A stretch of DNA of 64,000 nt from GCA-002282575 sp964416645 (GTDB taxonomy: Bacteria > Pseudomonadota > Gammaproteobacteria > Thiomicrospirales > Thiomicrospiraceae). The notes beneath the pieces were generated by a model. That model did no database searches. It worked only from the letters and a program-made list of their open reading frames with translations, and was not told the origin of the DNA. The stretch is taken from NCBI GenBank assembly GCA_964416645.1, contig CAYQEZ010000001.1, forward strand, positions 1-64,000, in the 5' to 3' direction. Below, in pieces: positions 41,349-50,606 of this stretch (the first letter of the stretch is position 1; each line of letters opens with the position of its first letter). The translations under genes were made by a program, and so were the position numbers.

Positions 41349-42863
41349 ATGTGCGGTATTATCGGTATCCTTTCGGTTAATGGTGACAATGTCAATCAAG
41401 GCATTTATGACGGCTTAACGGTGTTGCAGCATCGCGGTCAAGATGCAGCGGGTATTGTTACGCTTCATAAAGATCGCTTCTATCAGCGTAAAGATAATGG
41501 CATGGTAAAAGATGTGTTTCGTACGCGTCACATGCGCGATTTACATGGCTCTATGGGTATTGGTCATGTGCGCTATCCAACCGCTGGAAGTGCTTCTAGT
41601 GCTGAAGCTCAGCCTTTCTATGTGAATTCGCCTTATGGTATCGTACTGGCACATAACGGTAATCTGACCAATACGGATGTGCTCAGTCGTGAGTTATACA
41701 AAGAAGACTTGCGTCATTTAAACACCAATTCTGATTCAGAAATTTTATTGAATGTCTTTGCCCATGAAATGATGGTGCAGGGTAAAGAACGCGTTACTGA
41801 AGATCAGGTTTTTGAAGCCATTGCGCAAGTGCATAAGCGTTGCCGCGGTGGTTATGCGGCTGTTGGGATGATCGCAGGTTTTGGCATGTTCGCCTTCCGT
41901 GATCCTTATGGTTTACGCCCAGTGGTATTTGGTGAGCGTACTTTGGCGTCAGGCAAAAAAGATTATATTATCGCCTCGGAAACAGTCGCCGTAGATGTGC
42001 TAGAGTTCAAAGTGATTCGCGATTTGGCGCCTGGTGAAGCGATTGTGATTACCGAAGATGGGCGTTTCTTTGCGCACCAGTGTTCCGATAAGCCTGTATT
42101 AGCGCCTTGTATTTTTGAGCATGTTTATTTGGCACGTCCCGATTCGGTCATTGACGGTATTTCCGTTTATGAAGCGCGCTTGAATATGGGAGAAAAACTA
42201 GCGGCTAAGATTTTGCGCGTTAATCCGCATCATGATATTGATGTGGTGATTCCGATTCCAGATACCAGCCGTACTGCTGCGTTGCAAATGGCCCAGCTTC
42301 TGGGTGTGCCTTATCGTGAAGGCTTCATTAAAAACCGTTACATTGGTCGTACGTTTATTATGCCAGGTCAAACTCAGCGTAAGAAATCGGTTCGCCAAAA
42401 ACTGAACGCCATTGCGCGTGAGTTTGAAGGTAAACACGTATTATTGGTGGATGACTCAATTGTACGCGGAACAACGTCGGCACAAATTGTACAAATGGCG
42501 CGCGATTCTGGTGCACGCAAGGTTTCTTTTGCATCAGCATCTCCTGCTGTACGCTATCCTTATGTTTATGGTATCGATATGCCAGCAGCGAGCGAATTGG
42601 TTGCTAATAATCGTACAGTAGAAGAAGTTTGCGCGGTTATTGGTGCCGACTGGTTGGTCTATCAAGATTTGGAAGACTTGGAAGTGGCGGTGCGTGAAGC
42701 GGGTCAAGGACCAGAAGTATTTGATACTTCTTGCTTTAGTGGTATTTATGTCACGGGTGATGTTTCTGCTAAGTATTTAGCTGGCCTAGCGCAACAGCGT
42801 GAAGATTCGGCTAAGAGCAAAGAGATCGAACCCAGTGCGGTAGGATTACACAATGTCGATTAA
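41349..42863 (+). CDS. purF: Amidophosphoribosyltransferase
   Basis: PurF makes phosphoribosylamine from PRPP and glutamine, the first committed step of purine synthesis. The 504-residue protein has the N-terminal nucleophile cysteine (C2 in MCGIIGIL), glutaminase motifs GIGHVRYPTAG and SPYGIVLAHNGNL, and the PRPP motif VLLVDDSIVRGTTSAQIV (about residues 365-382). No propeptide precedes the cysteine. It overlaps metZ by 11 bp, the conserved purF-metZ order. Confidence 0.97.
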   Translation: MCGIIGILSVNGDNVNQGIYDGLTVLQHRGQDAAGIVTLHKDRFYQRKDNGMVKDVFRTRHMRDLHGSMGIGHVRYPTAGSASSAEAQPFYVNSPYGIVLAHNGNLTNTDVLSRELYKEDLRHLNTNSDSEILLNVFAHEMMVQGKERVTEDQVFEAIAQVHKRCRGGYAAVGMIAGFGMFAFRDPYGLRPVVFGERTLASGKKDYIIASETVAVDVLEFKVIRDLAPGEAIVITEDGRFFAHQCSDKPVLAPCIFEHVYLARPDSVIDGISVYEARLNMGEKLAAKILRVNPHHDIDVVIPIPDTSRTAALQMAQLLGVPYREGFIKNRYIGRTFIMPGQTQRKKSVRQKLNAIAREFEGKHVLLVDDSIVRGTTSAQIVQMARDSGARKVSFASASPAVRYPYVYGIDMPAASELVANNRTVEEVCAVIGADWLVYQDLEDLEVAVREAGQGPEVFDTSCFSGIYVTGDVSAKYLAGLAQQREDSAKSKEIEPSAVGLHNVD

Positions 42864-44040
42864 TGATCGTGATTGGAATGATGCAACGCTGGCCATTCGC
42901 TTCGGTTATCAGCGCACCGAACAGGGTGAGCACAGCGAAGCGATGTTTTTAACTTCTAGCTTTGTTTATGACAGTGCCGAGCAAGCAGCGGAGCGCTTTT
43001 CGGGCAAAGTTCCTGGTAATATTTATTCGCGCTTCACCAATCCCACGGTTGGTGCGTTTGAACGTCGAATTGCCGCCTTAGAGGGTGGTGAACGAGCCGT
43101 GGCGACAGGGTCGGGTATGGCTGCGATCTTAACCATGTGCTTGGGCTTATTGAATGCGGGTGATCATGTGGTGTGTTCGCGCAGTGTTTTTGGTGCAACT
43201 CAAATTCTATTCGACAAACACTTAAGTCGATTTGGTATTCAAACCACTTTCGTCGATTTGGTCGATACACAAGCTTGGCAAGCAGCAGTTCAGCCGAACA
43301 CCAAGCTATTTTTCTTAGAAACACCGTCTAACCCTTTGATGGAAGTAGGCGATATTCGTGCTTTGAGCGCAATCAGCAAAGCAGCTGGCGCTTGGTTAGT
43401 GGTGGATAATTGTTTATTGACGCCGATGTTACAGAAGCCATTGGCGTTGGGTGCAGATATTGTTATTCACTCTGCCACCAAATTTATTGACGGCCAAGGT
43501 CGAGCGTTAGGCGGAGCAATTGTCGGTAATCATCAGTTGCTTGAACCCATTTACGGATTTGTGCGTACTGCCGGTCCCAGTATGAGTCCGTTCAACGCGT
43601 GGTTGTTTTTAAAAGGGTTGGAAACCTTAGCAATTCGTATGAAAGCTCACAGCGAACAAGCTTTGTCTATTGCGCAGTGGTTGGTCGAGCATCCTGCGGT
43701 AGAGTCAGTTTTCTATCCAGGACTGACGAATCATCCTCAAGCCCAGCTGATTGCAGAGCAACAGCAAGCGGGTGGAGCGGTGTTATCTTTCCGCGTTAAA
43801 GGTGCCAGAGCTGAAGCATGGAAGGTGATTGATGCCGTACAAATTTTCTCTCGCTCTGCCAACTTGGGAGATGTGAAAAGTATCATTACCCATCCAGCCA
43901 CCACAACCCATGGTCGTGTTGCCGAAGCCGATCGTTTGGCAGCAGGTATTACCGAAAATTTAATTCGCTTATCGGTAGGGCTAGAATCACTCGAAGACCT
44001 ACGCGCCGATTTAGCGCGTGGTTTAGATGCACTGGTTTAA
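42853..44040 (+). CDS. metZ: O-succinylhomoserine sulfhydrylase
   Basis: MetZ makes homocysteine directly from O-succinylhomoserine and sulfide using PLP. The 395-residue Cys/Met-metabolism enzyme has YSRFTNPTVGAFERRIAALEGGE, ATGSGMAAIL, ETPSNPLMEV, WLVVDNCLLTP, the PLP lysine K210 in IHSATKFIDGQGR, and the C-terminal THPATTTHGR. The family also contains MetB and MetC; the link to purF and overall similarity favour MetZ. Confidence 0.93.
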   Translation: MSINDRDWNDATLAIRFGYQRTEQGEHSEAMFLTSSFVYDSAEQAAERFSGKVPGNIYSRFTNPTVGAFERRIAALEGGERAVATGSGMAAILTMCLGLLNAGDHVVCSRSVFGATQILFDKHLSRFGIQTTFVDLVDTQAWQAAVQPNTKLFFLETPSNPLMEVGDIRALSAISKAAGAWLVVDNCLLTPMLQKPLALGADIVIHSATKFIDGQGRALGGAIVGNHQLLEPIYGFVRTAGPSMSPFNAWLFLKGLETLAIRMKAHSEQALSIAQWLVEHPAVESVFYPGLTNHPQAQLIAEQQQAGGAVLSFRVKGARAEAWKVIDAVQIFSRSANLGDVKSIITHPATTTHGRVAEADRLAAGITENLIRLSVGLESLEDLRADLARGLDALV

Positions 44041-44330
44041 CGAGGCAATTTAATTTTTGGCTGTTTCGCATTGGCGCGATAAAGTACCAGAATTTTTCCA
44101 ATGCTTTGTACTTTTTGCGCACCGCTGGCTGCCAATAAGGCTTCGATCATTGCTTGACGTTGTTCACGATCATCATTGAGTAATTTAACTTTAATCAGCT
44201 CATGTGTGTCTAGTGTAAGTGATAGTTCATTTAGTAACGCTTCAGTAACACCTGATGCGCCAACCCAAACAACAGGGCTGAGATGATGCGCGTGTGAACG
44301 CAAAAATTTTTGTTGGGCGGTGGTCAACAT
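44037..44330 (-). CDS. yhbY: Ribosome-assembly RNA-binding protein YhbY (CRM domain)
   Basis: A 97-residue single CRM domain protein that associates with pre-50S particles in E. coli. Motifs: LRSHAHHLSPVVWVGASGVTEALL and the GxxG-like ELIKVKLLNDDREQR, then VQSIGKILVLYRAN. It converges on metZ with a 4-bp 3' overlap and is divergent from rlmE, another 50S maturation gene, the conserved yhbY/rlmE-ftsH arrangement. Confidence 0.94.
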   Translation of the reverse strand: MLTTAQQKFLRSHAHHLSPVVWVGASGVTEALLNELSLTLDTHELIKVKLLNDDREQRQAMIEALLAASGAQKVQSIGKILVLYRANAKQPKIKLPR

Positions 44331-44388
44331 GTCCGCTAAATCCTTATAATCAAACTAAATACCCCTCTATTGTACAAGACTGGACAGC

Positions 44389-45021
44389 ATGGCACGAACA
44401 AAATCTTCACAAAGCTGGTTAAAAGAGCATTTCTCCGACCCTTATTGGCTACAAGCGCAAAAAGAGGGTTATCGTTCGCGCGCCACTTATAAGCTCAAAG
44501 AATTGGATGAAAAAGAGCGATTATTAAAACCAGGTATGGTGGTGGCTGACTTAGGTGCTGCGCCAGGTGGCTGGAGTCAGTGGGCAGCAAAGAAAGTCGG
44601 TGAACAGGGCTTGGTCGTTGGTCTTGACCTGTTAGCAATCGTTCCCTTGGATGGCTGTATTTTTTTACAAGGCGATTTCCGTGAAGCCGAAGTATTGCAA
44701 CAATTGCTCACTACCCTGGATCAGCGACCAGTAGATATTATTTTGTCCGATATGGCGCCCAATACCTCAGGAATTCCTGCCGTAGATGTGCCCAGATCCA
44801 TTTATTTATCTGAGCTGGCGTTAGAATTTGCTGGCTTAGTCTTGAAACCAAACGGTGATTTACTTATAAAAGTATTTCAGGGTTCTGGTTTTGATGCCTT
44901 CTTAAAAGATGTCAGAAGCGTCTTTTCTAAGGTACAATTAAAAAAACCTAAAGCGTCGCGAGACAGAAGCGTTGAAGTTTATGTGTTGGCGCGTGGCTAT
45001 CGTGGCAAAAATCACGATTAA
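44389..45021 (+). CDS. rlmE: 23S rRNA (U2552-2'-O)-methyltransferase
   Basis: RlmE (FtsJ/RrmJ) methylates U2552 in the A loop of 23S rRNA late in 50S assembly. The 210-residue protein has EGYRSRATYKLKELDEK with the first K of the K-D-K-E tetrad, SAM-binding VVADLGAAPGGWSQWAA (about residues 52-68), ILSDMAPNTSGI with the catalytic D, LLIKVFQGSGF with the K, and SVEVYVLARGY with the E. ftsH follows after 15 bp. Confidence 0.96.
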   Translation: MARTKSSQSWLKEHFSDPYWLQAQKEGYRSRATYKLKELDEKERLLKPGMVVADLGAAPGGWSQWAAKKVGEQGLVVGLDLLAIVPLDGCIFLQGDFREAEVLQQLLTTLDQRPVDIILSDMAPNTSGIPAVDVPRSIYLSELALEFAGLVLKPNGDLLIKVFQGSGFDAFLKDVRSVFSKVQLKKPKASRDRSVEVYVLARGYRGKNHD

Positions 45022-45036
45022 TTTTGGAAAGCATGG

Positions 45037-47019
45037 ATGAGTGATTTTATGAAAAACCTGCTGGTGTGGATGATTATGGCGGCAGTGACACTGACGTTGT
45101 TCAATCAATTTCAAGGCGAAGAGTCAACGCGAGTGGGTAATCCGCATCGCATTGATTACACCCAGTTTATTCAAGAAGTGAAAGCGGATCGTGTCAGTCG
45201 TGTCGATTTGGATGGACGTACCATTCACGGTTTTTACACCAGTGGCGAACATTTCATGACCTTTAATCCTGGTGATCCTGGTTTGGTCGGCGACTTACTC
45301 AATCACAATGTGGTCATTACCGCTCCGCCACCCGAGAAGCAAGGTTTGCTCATGCAGATGTTTATTTCTTGGTTCCCGATGCTGTTACTCATTGCAGTGT
45401 GGATTTTCTTTATGCGTTCAGCTGGTGGTTTGGGGGGCAAAAACAGCCCTTTCTCGTTCGGTAAGAGTAAAGCACGTATGCAGTCTGAAGATCAAGTCAA
45501 GGTAACTTTTGAAGATGTGGCTGGCGCAGACGAAGCAAAAGAAGAAGTGCATGAAGTGGTGGATTTTCTGCGTGATCCTGAAAAATATCGCAAATTAGGC
45601 GGTAGTATCCCACGCGGTATTTTGATGGTTGGTCCTCCTGGTACGGGTAAGACGCTGTTAGCGAAAGCCATTGCTGGCGAAGCGAAAGTTCCTTTTTTCA
45701 CCATTTCTGGTTCAGATTTTGTTGAAATGTTTGTCGGTGTCGGTGCCTCGCGTGTGCGCGACATGTTCGAGCAAGCCAAAGCTCATGCACCTTGTATTAT
45801 CTTTATCGACGAAATTGATGCGGTAGGCCGTTCTCGTGGTGCTGGTATGGGTGGCGGTAACGATGAGCGCGAACAAACACTTAACCAAATGCTGGTAGAA
45901 ATGGACGGCTTTGAAGGCAATGAGGGTATTATTGTTATCGCTGCCACCAACCGCCCAGATGTGCTAGATCCAGCTTTATTGCGTCCTGGTCGTTTTGACC
46001 GTCAAGTGACAGTTGGATTGCCCGATGTGCGTGGTCGCGAGCAGATTCTCAAAGTACATATGCGTAAAGTGCCATTAGCCGAAGGCGTGAAGCCAGGTGC
46101 CATTGCACGTGGAACACCCGGATTTTCGGGCGCGGACTTGGCTAACCTAGTGAATGAAGCGGCCTTGTTTGCCGCGCGTGTTGGCAAGGAAAAGGTCACG
46201 CACGAAGACTTTGAAAAAGCGAAAGATAAAATCATCATGGGCGTTGAGCGTAAGTCGATGGTGATGAAAGATGAAGAGAAGAAACTCACCGCTTATCATG
46301 AGGCGGGACATGCCATTATTGGTTGGATTGTGCCAGAGCATGATCCTGTTTACAAAGTGAGTATTATTCCACGTGGTCGTGCTTTAGGTGTGACCATGTA
46401 TTTGCCCGAAGAAGATCGCTATAGCTACTCTAAGCGTCGTTTAGAAAGTCAGCTTTCTAGCTTGTATGGTGGTCGTATTGCCGAAGAAATGATCTTTGGC
46501 GCTGATGCGGTGACTACTGGCGCGAGCAATGATATTGAGCGGGCAACTTCTTTAGCGCGCAGTATGGTGATGAAGTGGGGTATGTCTGATAAATTAGGTC
46601 CTCAGCTTTATGAAGAAGAAGACAATAGCAATCCATTCCTTGGTGGTGGCATGGCGCGTACCAAAGCCTTGTCGCAAGAAACGGGTAAGTTGATTGATGA
46701 TGAAATTCACGCCTTAATTGATCGTAACTACAAGCGTGCCGAGCAAATCTTGCGCGATAACTTCGATAAGCTGCATATCATGGGCGAAGCTTTAATGAAG
46801 TATGAAACCATTGATGATGAGCAAGTGCGTCAAATTATGGAAGAGGGTCGTTTTCCCGATGCACCTAAGGATTGGAATGAAGATGTTGATCAGCCAATGG
46901 ATGCGCAGCCCCCAACAGAGGGGGAGGTTATCGCTGATGATGTGGTAGTACAGCCAATTGATGGATCAACGTCAAGCGGTGCCTTGCCAGAGTCAGGTTC
47001 AGTGCCTAAGTGGAATTGA
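45037..47019 (+). CDS. ftsH: ATP-dependent zinc metalloprotease FtsH
   Basis: FtsH is the essential membrane AAA protease that degrades LpxC, RpoH and unassembled membrane proteins in E. coli. The 660-residue protein has TM1 (about 7-24), a periplasmic domain, TM2 (about 108-126), an AAA domain with Walker A GPPGTGKT (199-206), Walker B IIFIDEID, SRH NRPDVLDPALLRPGRFDR, and a protease domain with zinc motif HEAGH. ATG 45049 is a possible alternative start (MKNLLVWM). The acidic, Gln/Pro-rich tail is typical. Confidence 0.97.
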   Translation: MSDFMKNLLVWMIMAAVTLTLFNQFQGEESTRVGNPHRIDYTQFIQEVKADRVSRVDLDGRTIHGFYTSGEHFMTFNPGDPGLVGDLLNHNVVITAPPPEKQGLLMQMFISWFPMLLLIAVWIFFMRSAGGLGGKNSPFSFGKSKARMQSEDQVKVTFEDVAGADEAKEEVHEVVDFLRDPEKYRKLGGSIPRGILMVGPPGTGKTLLAKAIAGEAKVPFFTISGSDFVEMFVGVGASRVRDMFEQAKAHAPCIIFIDEIDAVGRSRGAGMGGGNDEREQTLNQMLVEMDGFEGNEGIIVIAATNRPDVLDPALLRPGRFDRQVTVGLPDVRGREQILKVHMRKVPLAEGVKPGAIARGTPGFSGADLANLVNEAALFAARVGKEKVTHEDFEKAKDKIIMGVERKSMVMKDEEKKLTAYHEAGHAIIGWIVPEHDPVYKVSIIPRGRALGVTMYLPEEDRYSYSKRRLESQLSSLYGGRIAEEMIFGADAVTTGASNDIERATSLARSMVMKWGMSDKLGPQLYEEEDNSNPFLGGGMARTKALSQETGKLIDDEIHALIDRNYKRAEQILRDNFDKLHIMGEALMKYETIDDEQVRQIMEEGRFPDAPKDWNEDVDQPMDAQPPTEGEVIADDVVVQPIDGSTSSGALPESGSVPKWN

Positions 47020-47028
47020 TAGGCGACT

Positions 47029-47853
47029 ATGCTGATTGATTTTCAAGCAAAACCTTATTGGGTGATGGGGGTGGTGAATATCACCCCCGATTCATTTTCA
47101 GATGGTGGTCAATTTTTACAGACAGAACAGGCTGTTGAACATGCTCTGAATTTAATTGCGGAAGGTGCAGATATATTAGATTTGGGTGCCGAGTCGACAC
47201 GCCCAGGTGCTTTGCCTGTTTCGGTCGAGGAAGAGTTGGCTCGTTTATTGCCCGTAGTGACTGCATTACGTCAGCAAACTCAAATCCCTATTTCGATTGA
47301 CACCAGTCAGCCAGCCGTCATGCAAGCTTGTTTAGTAGCAGGTGCGAGCATAATTAATGATGTGCGTGCTTTGCAGGTATCTAATGCGGCGGAGGTGCTT
47401 CAAGGTCATCCTTTCGTTCCAGTTTGTTTGATGCATATGCAAGGTAGTCCTCAAACGATGCAGCAACAGCCTAGCTATCAATCGGTCGTTGATGAGGTAA
47501 TTGCCTTTCTACAAACGCGAGTGGAACAATTAAATATTGATCCTTCGCGCATTGTTCTAGATCCTGGTTTTGGTTTTGGCAAAACACTAGAGCAAAATAT
47601 CACCTTATTTAAAGCTATTCCACAACTGGTTGATTTGGGTTATGCCGTGTTGATTGGTGTTTCCCGTAAAACAATGATTGGTCAATTAACAGGGCAGCAG
47701 CACCCACAGCATCGGCTAGTGGGTAGTGTTGCTGCTGCCGTCGAAGCGGTGCGATTGGGTGCAAAAATTATTAGGGTGCATGATGTGCGTGCTACAGTCG
47801 ATGCATTAGCTGTGACAAGAGCATTGTCTCCTCATTCATTCATTTATTGTTGA
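47029..47853 (+). CDS. folP: Dihydropteroate synthase
   Basis: FolP joins p-aminobenzoate to the pterin pyrophosphate, giving dihydropteroate, which FolC then glutamylates. The 274-residue TIM barrel has VMGVVNITPDSFSDGG (about 12-27), ILDLGAESTRPGA, SIDTSQPAVM, INDVRAL, CLMHMQGSPQTMQ, VLDPGFGFGKTLEQN, GVSRKTMIG and IIRVHDV. It lies 9 bp after ftsH and 16 bp before glmM, the widespread ftsH-folP-glmM order. It is the sulfonamide target family. Confidence 0.96.
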   Translation: MLIDFQAKPYWVMGVVNITPDSFSDGGQFLQTEQAVEHALNLIAEGADILDLGAESTRPGALPVSVEEELARLLPVVTALRQQTQIPISIDTSQPAVMQACLVAGASIINDVRALQVSNAAEVLQGHPFVPVCLMHMQGSPQTMQQQPSYQSVVDEVIAFLQTRVEQLNIDPSRIVLDPGFGFGKTLEQNITLFKAIPQLVDLGYAVLIGVSRKTMIGQLTGQQHPQHRLVGSVAAAVEAVRLGAKIIRVHDVRATVDALAVTRALSPHSFIYC

Positions 47854-47869
47854 TAAGAAGGAAAAAAGA

Positions 47870-49210
47870 ATGTCATCAAAAGCAAAAAAACGTTTTTTTG
47901 GTACGGACGGTATTCGTGGACGAGTCGGTTCTGAAGGCATGACGCCTGATATGGCACTCAAGCTAGGTTGGGCAGCTGGTATGGTACTTAAACAGGTAAG
48001 CAATGCACCTGTGATTATTGGTAAGGATACGCGTATTTCAGGTTATATGTTTGAGTCGGCGCTAGAGGCGGGATTTGCCGCAGCAGGTGTTTCGGTCAAA
48101 CTGCTTGGACCTATGCCAACACCTGCGATTGCTTACATTGCCACTACCTTTGGTGCAGTGGCGGGTGTGGTGATCAGCGCTTCTCATAATCCTTATTATG
48201 ATAATGGGATTAAGTTTTTTGATGGTAATGGTCGTAAATTGTCGGATGAGTTAGAGCATGCGATTGAAGCCATGATGGATGAGCCTATGGTGTGTGTGCC
48301 GTCTAGCTTATTAGGGCGTGTTTCGCGTATTACTGATGTAGCGGGACGCTATATCGAGTTTTGTAAAAGCACCATGGTACATGGTCATCGCTTGAATGGT
48401 CTTAAAATTGTCGTAGACTGTGCTAATGGCGCAACCTATCATGTTGCGCCCCATGTCTTTTCAGAATTAGGTGCAGAAGTGATTACTATTGGTAATGGAC
48501 CCAATGGGCTTAATATCAACGATGGATTTGGTGCCACTGATCCGGCAGCTTTGCAACGTTCAGTATTACGTGAAAAAGCGGACTTAGGGGTGGCGCTTGA
48601 TGGTGATGGTGATCGCTTAATTCTCGTCGATCATACGGGAGCGATTCTAGATGGTGATGATATTTTATTCATGATCATGAGTGGTCAAGATGAGCCTGTG
48701 AAGGGTATCGTGGGAACCGTGATGAGCAATATGGGTCTTGAAAACTATTGTCGAGAAAAAGGGATTGAGTTTCACCGTACGCCCGTTGGTGACCGCCACG
48801 TTATGGAAAAACTGGTGTCTGAAGGTCTGAAATATGGTGCCGAGCCTTCAGGTCACATTTTGTGTTTGGATAAAATTCAAACGGGTGACGGCATTATTGC
48901 AGCGCTACAAGTGCTGAGTGTAATGGTGACGCGAAAGGTGGGTCTAAATGCGTTGAAGCAGGGTTTTACTCGCTATCCTCAAGAATTAGTGAATGTTAAA
49001 TTGACGCGTAAATTGAAGTCAATTGATGATGCGCGTGTTTCAGAAGCGATTAGTGAAGCAGAAACGCAATTAGGTGAGCAGGGCCGTGTATTGATTCGTC
49101 TATCGGGTACTGAACCATTGATTCGTATTATGGTTGAAGGTAAGGATGCCGTAATGGTTAAGCAGCTAGTGACCCGTTTGGAAGAGGTGGTTAAAGAAGT
49201 TTATGCTTAA
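47870..49210 (+). CDS. glmM: Phosphoglucosamine mutase
   Basis: GlmM converts glucosamine-6-phosphate to glucosamine-1-phosphate for UDP-GlcNAc, hence peptidoglycan and LPS. The 446-residue protein has RFFGTDGIRGRVG at the N-terminus, the phosphoserine S105 in VISASHNPYYDNG, the metal-binding VALDGDGDRLILVD, and the sugar loop EPSGHIL, then the C-terminal RLSGTEPLIRIMVEG. All catalytic elements are intact. Confidence 0.97.
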   Translation: MSSKAKKRFFGTDGIRGRVGSEGMTPDMALKLGWAAGMVLKQVSNAPVIIGKDTRISGYMFESALEAGFAAAGVSVKLLGPMPTPAIAYIATTFGAVAGVVISASHNPYYDNGIKFFDGNGRKLSDELEHAIEAMMDEPMVCVPSSLLGRVSRITDVAGRYIEFCKSTMVHGHRLNGLKIVVDCANGATYHVAPHVFSELGAEVITIGNGPNGLNINDGFGATDPAALQRSVLREKADLGVALDGDGDRLILVDHTGAILDGDDILFMIMSGQDEPVKGIVGTVMSNMGLENYCREKGIEFHRTPVGDRHVMEKLVSEGLKYGAEPSGHILCLDKIQTGDGIIAALQVLSVMVTRKVGLNALKQGFTRYPQELVNVKLTRKLKSIDDARVSEAISEAETQLGEQGRVLIRLSGTEPLIRIMVEGKDAVMVKQLVTRLEEVVKEVYA

Positions 49211-49260
49211 CGATAAGTTAGCTAACCTATTTATTTTTAAATTAAATTGTTGATCGTTAA
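49208..49260. repeat. Inverted repeats after glmM
   Basis: TTAACGAT (49208-49215, including the glmM stop) pairs perfectly with ATCGTTAA (49253-49260), spacer 37 nt. Inside lies the perfect palindrome GTTAGCTAAC (49217-49226). There is no following T-run. It may form a 3'-end structure of the glmM mRNA or a protein site. Confidence 0.4.
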
Positions 49261-49284
49261 CGCTTTGGTGTTAATGCCTTCTGC

Positions 49285-49313
49285 TTGCAATTGACGCCTT
49301 TCGCTTGTACACT
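49285..49313 (+). promoter_or_regulatory. Putative tpiA promoter
   Basis: TTGCAA (49285-49290), 17 bp, TACACT (49308-49313), ending 25 bp before the tpiA ATG. The matches are moderate (four to five of six). Confidence 0.35.
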
Positions 49314-49338
49314 TGTCAGGTTTTATAGGGAGACGACT

Positions 49339-50100
49339 ATGCGTCAAATGATGGTGGCCGGCAATTGGAAAATGCACGGCTCAGTAGCGTTTACACGCGA
49401 TATGATTCAAACATTAGCAGCAACAGTAACGGTTAATGAAGCAGTAACTCTGCTGGTATGTCCGCCTATGTTGTACTTAACACAAGCAATTCAAGCGGCA
49501 TCGAATACTTCATTATCTGTTGGTGCACAAAACTGCGCTCAAATACAAACAACGGGTGCTTATACAGGTGAGGTTTCTGCAACTATGTTGGCAGACGTCG
49601 GCTGTCAGTATGTCATTATTGGTCATTCGGAGCGTCGTGCGCTTTATGGTGAAACCGATGCGCTGGTAGCTGAAAAAACCAAAGTCGCTTTAGCTGCTGG
49701 TGTTAAACCGATTGTTTGTGTGGGTGAAACATTGGCTGAGCGTGAAGCTGGTCAAGCAGAAACCATTATTGCGACGCAGTTGGATGCGGTCAGTAAGGTG
49801 ATTGGTGCTGATGGCTGGAGCAATGCGGTTATCGCTTATGAACCCGTATGGGCTATTGGTACGGGTAAAACAGCAACACCTGAACAAGCACAAGAAATTC
49901 ATGCTTTCATTCGTCAACATTTAGCAAAACTAGATGCTCATGTGGCAAATGCAATAACCATTCTTTATGGTGGCAGCGTGAAGCCAGATAATGCGGTAGC
50001 TATTTTTTCTCAGTCTGATGTAGATGGTGGTTTGATTGGTGGTGCGTCACTGAATAGTGATGATTTTGCCAAAATTTATGCGGCCGCTGTGGCTCACTAA
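49339..50100 (+). CDS. tpiA: Triosephosphate isomerase
   Basis: TpiA interconverts dihydroxyacetone phosphate and glyceraldehyde-3-phosphate. From ATG 49339 (AGGGAGA ribosome site) it is 253 residues; the frame up to 49285 is unlikely as coding. Motifs: MMVAGNWKMHGS with the catalytic Lys, IIGHSERRALYGE with the catalytic His, AYEPVWAIGTGKTATPEQAQ with the catalytic Glu and loop 6, and ILYGGSVKPDN. secG and tRNA-Leu follow, the conserved order. Confidence 0.97.
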   Translation: MRQMMVAGNWKMHGSVAFTRDMIQTLAATVTVNEAVTLLVCPPMLYLTQAIQAASNTSLSVGAQNCAQIQTTGAYTGEVSATMLADVGCQYVIIGHSERRALYGETDALVAEKTKVALAAGVKPIVCVGETLAEREAGQAETIIATQLDAVSKVIGADGWSNAVIAYEPVWAIGTGKTATPEQAQEIHAFIRQHLAKLDAHVANAITILYGGSVKPDNAVAIFSQSDVDGGLIGGASLNSDDFAKIYAAAVAH

Positions 50101-50109
50101 GGAAAAAAT

Positions 50110-50451
50110 ATGATGCAAGTAATTTTGGTCATTCATGTCTTGCTTTCGTTGTTGCTCATCGGTTTGGTGTTGATTCAACAAGGAAAAGGGGCTGATGCGG
50201 GTGCCAGTTTCGGTGGTGGATCATCGCAAAGTGTATTCGGTTCGCGAGGTTCTGCTTCATTTTTGTCACGATTAACTGCTATAATAGCGACTCTCTTCTT
50301 TGTGACGAGCCTAACACTGGCTTATTTGTCTACAGAGCAGTCTGAAGGCAACAGCGTGATAAGTACTCCTGATCGCGCCGTGATAACAGACAGCCCAGCG
50401 AAGAATGGTGCAACGCAACCCGCGGATGTTCCGGTTCAACCTGGGAAATAA
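50110..50451 (+). CDS. secG: Preprotein translocase subunit SecG
   Basis: SecG is the accessory subunit of the SecYEG channel. The 113-residue protein has two membrane helices (about 2-22 and 55-75), with the conserved linker LIQQGKGADAGASFGGGSSQSVFGS and a variable acidic/Pro-rich C-terminus. It lies 9 bp after tpiA and 18 bp before the tRNA-Leu gene. Confidence 0.95.
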   Translation: MMQVILVIHVLLSLLLIGLVLIQQGKGADAGASFGGGSSQSVFGSRGSASFLSRLTAIIATLFFVTSLTLAYLSTEQSEGNSVISTPDRAVITDSPAKNGATQPADVPVQPGK

Positions 50452-50469
50452 CGAAAAAAACGCTTTTTT

Positions 50470-50554
50470 GCCGACGTGGTGGAATTGGTAGACACGCTAC
50501 CTTGAGGTGGTAGTGGCGCAAGCTGTGCTGGTTCGAGTCCAGTCGTCGGTACCA
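50470..50554 (+). tRNA. tRNA-Leu (anticodon GAG)
   Basis: An 85-nt class II tRNA. The acceptor stem is GCCGACG (50470-50476) with CGTCGGT (50544-50550), closed by a terminal G-T pair, then A and encoded CCA (50552-50554). The anticodon stem CTACC/GGTAG encloses the loop TTGAGGT with anticodon GAG, reading CUC/CUU. The T arm carries GTTCGAGTC. The variable arm is long, as expected for leucine. The place between secG and nuoA is conserved. Confidence 0.96.
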
Positions 50555-50606
50555 TATTTAGTTTGAATAAGCGCACAATATTCGGTGTTATTACGGAGGC
50601 ATTAGT

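Noticed and set aside
50451..50469. A-run/T-run around the secG stop as a terminator
   Set aside because: The possible hairpin is only A-T pairs without a GC stem, and the tRNA gene begins immediately after; probably read through.
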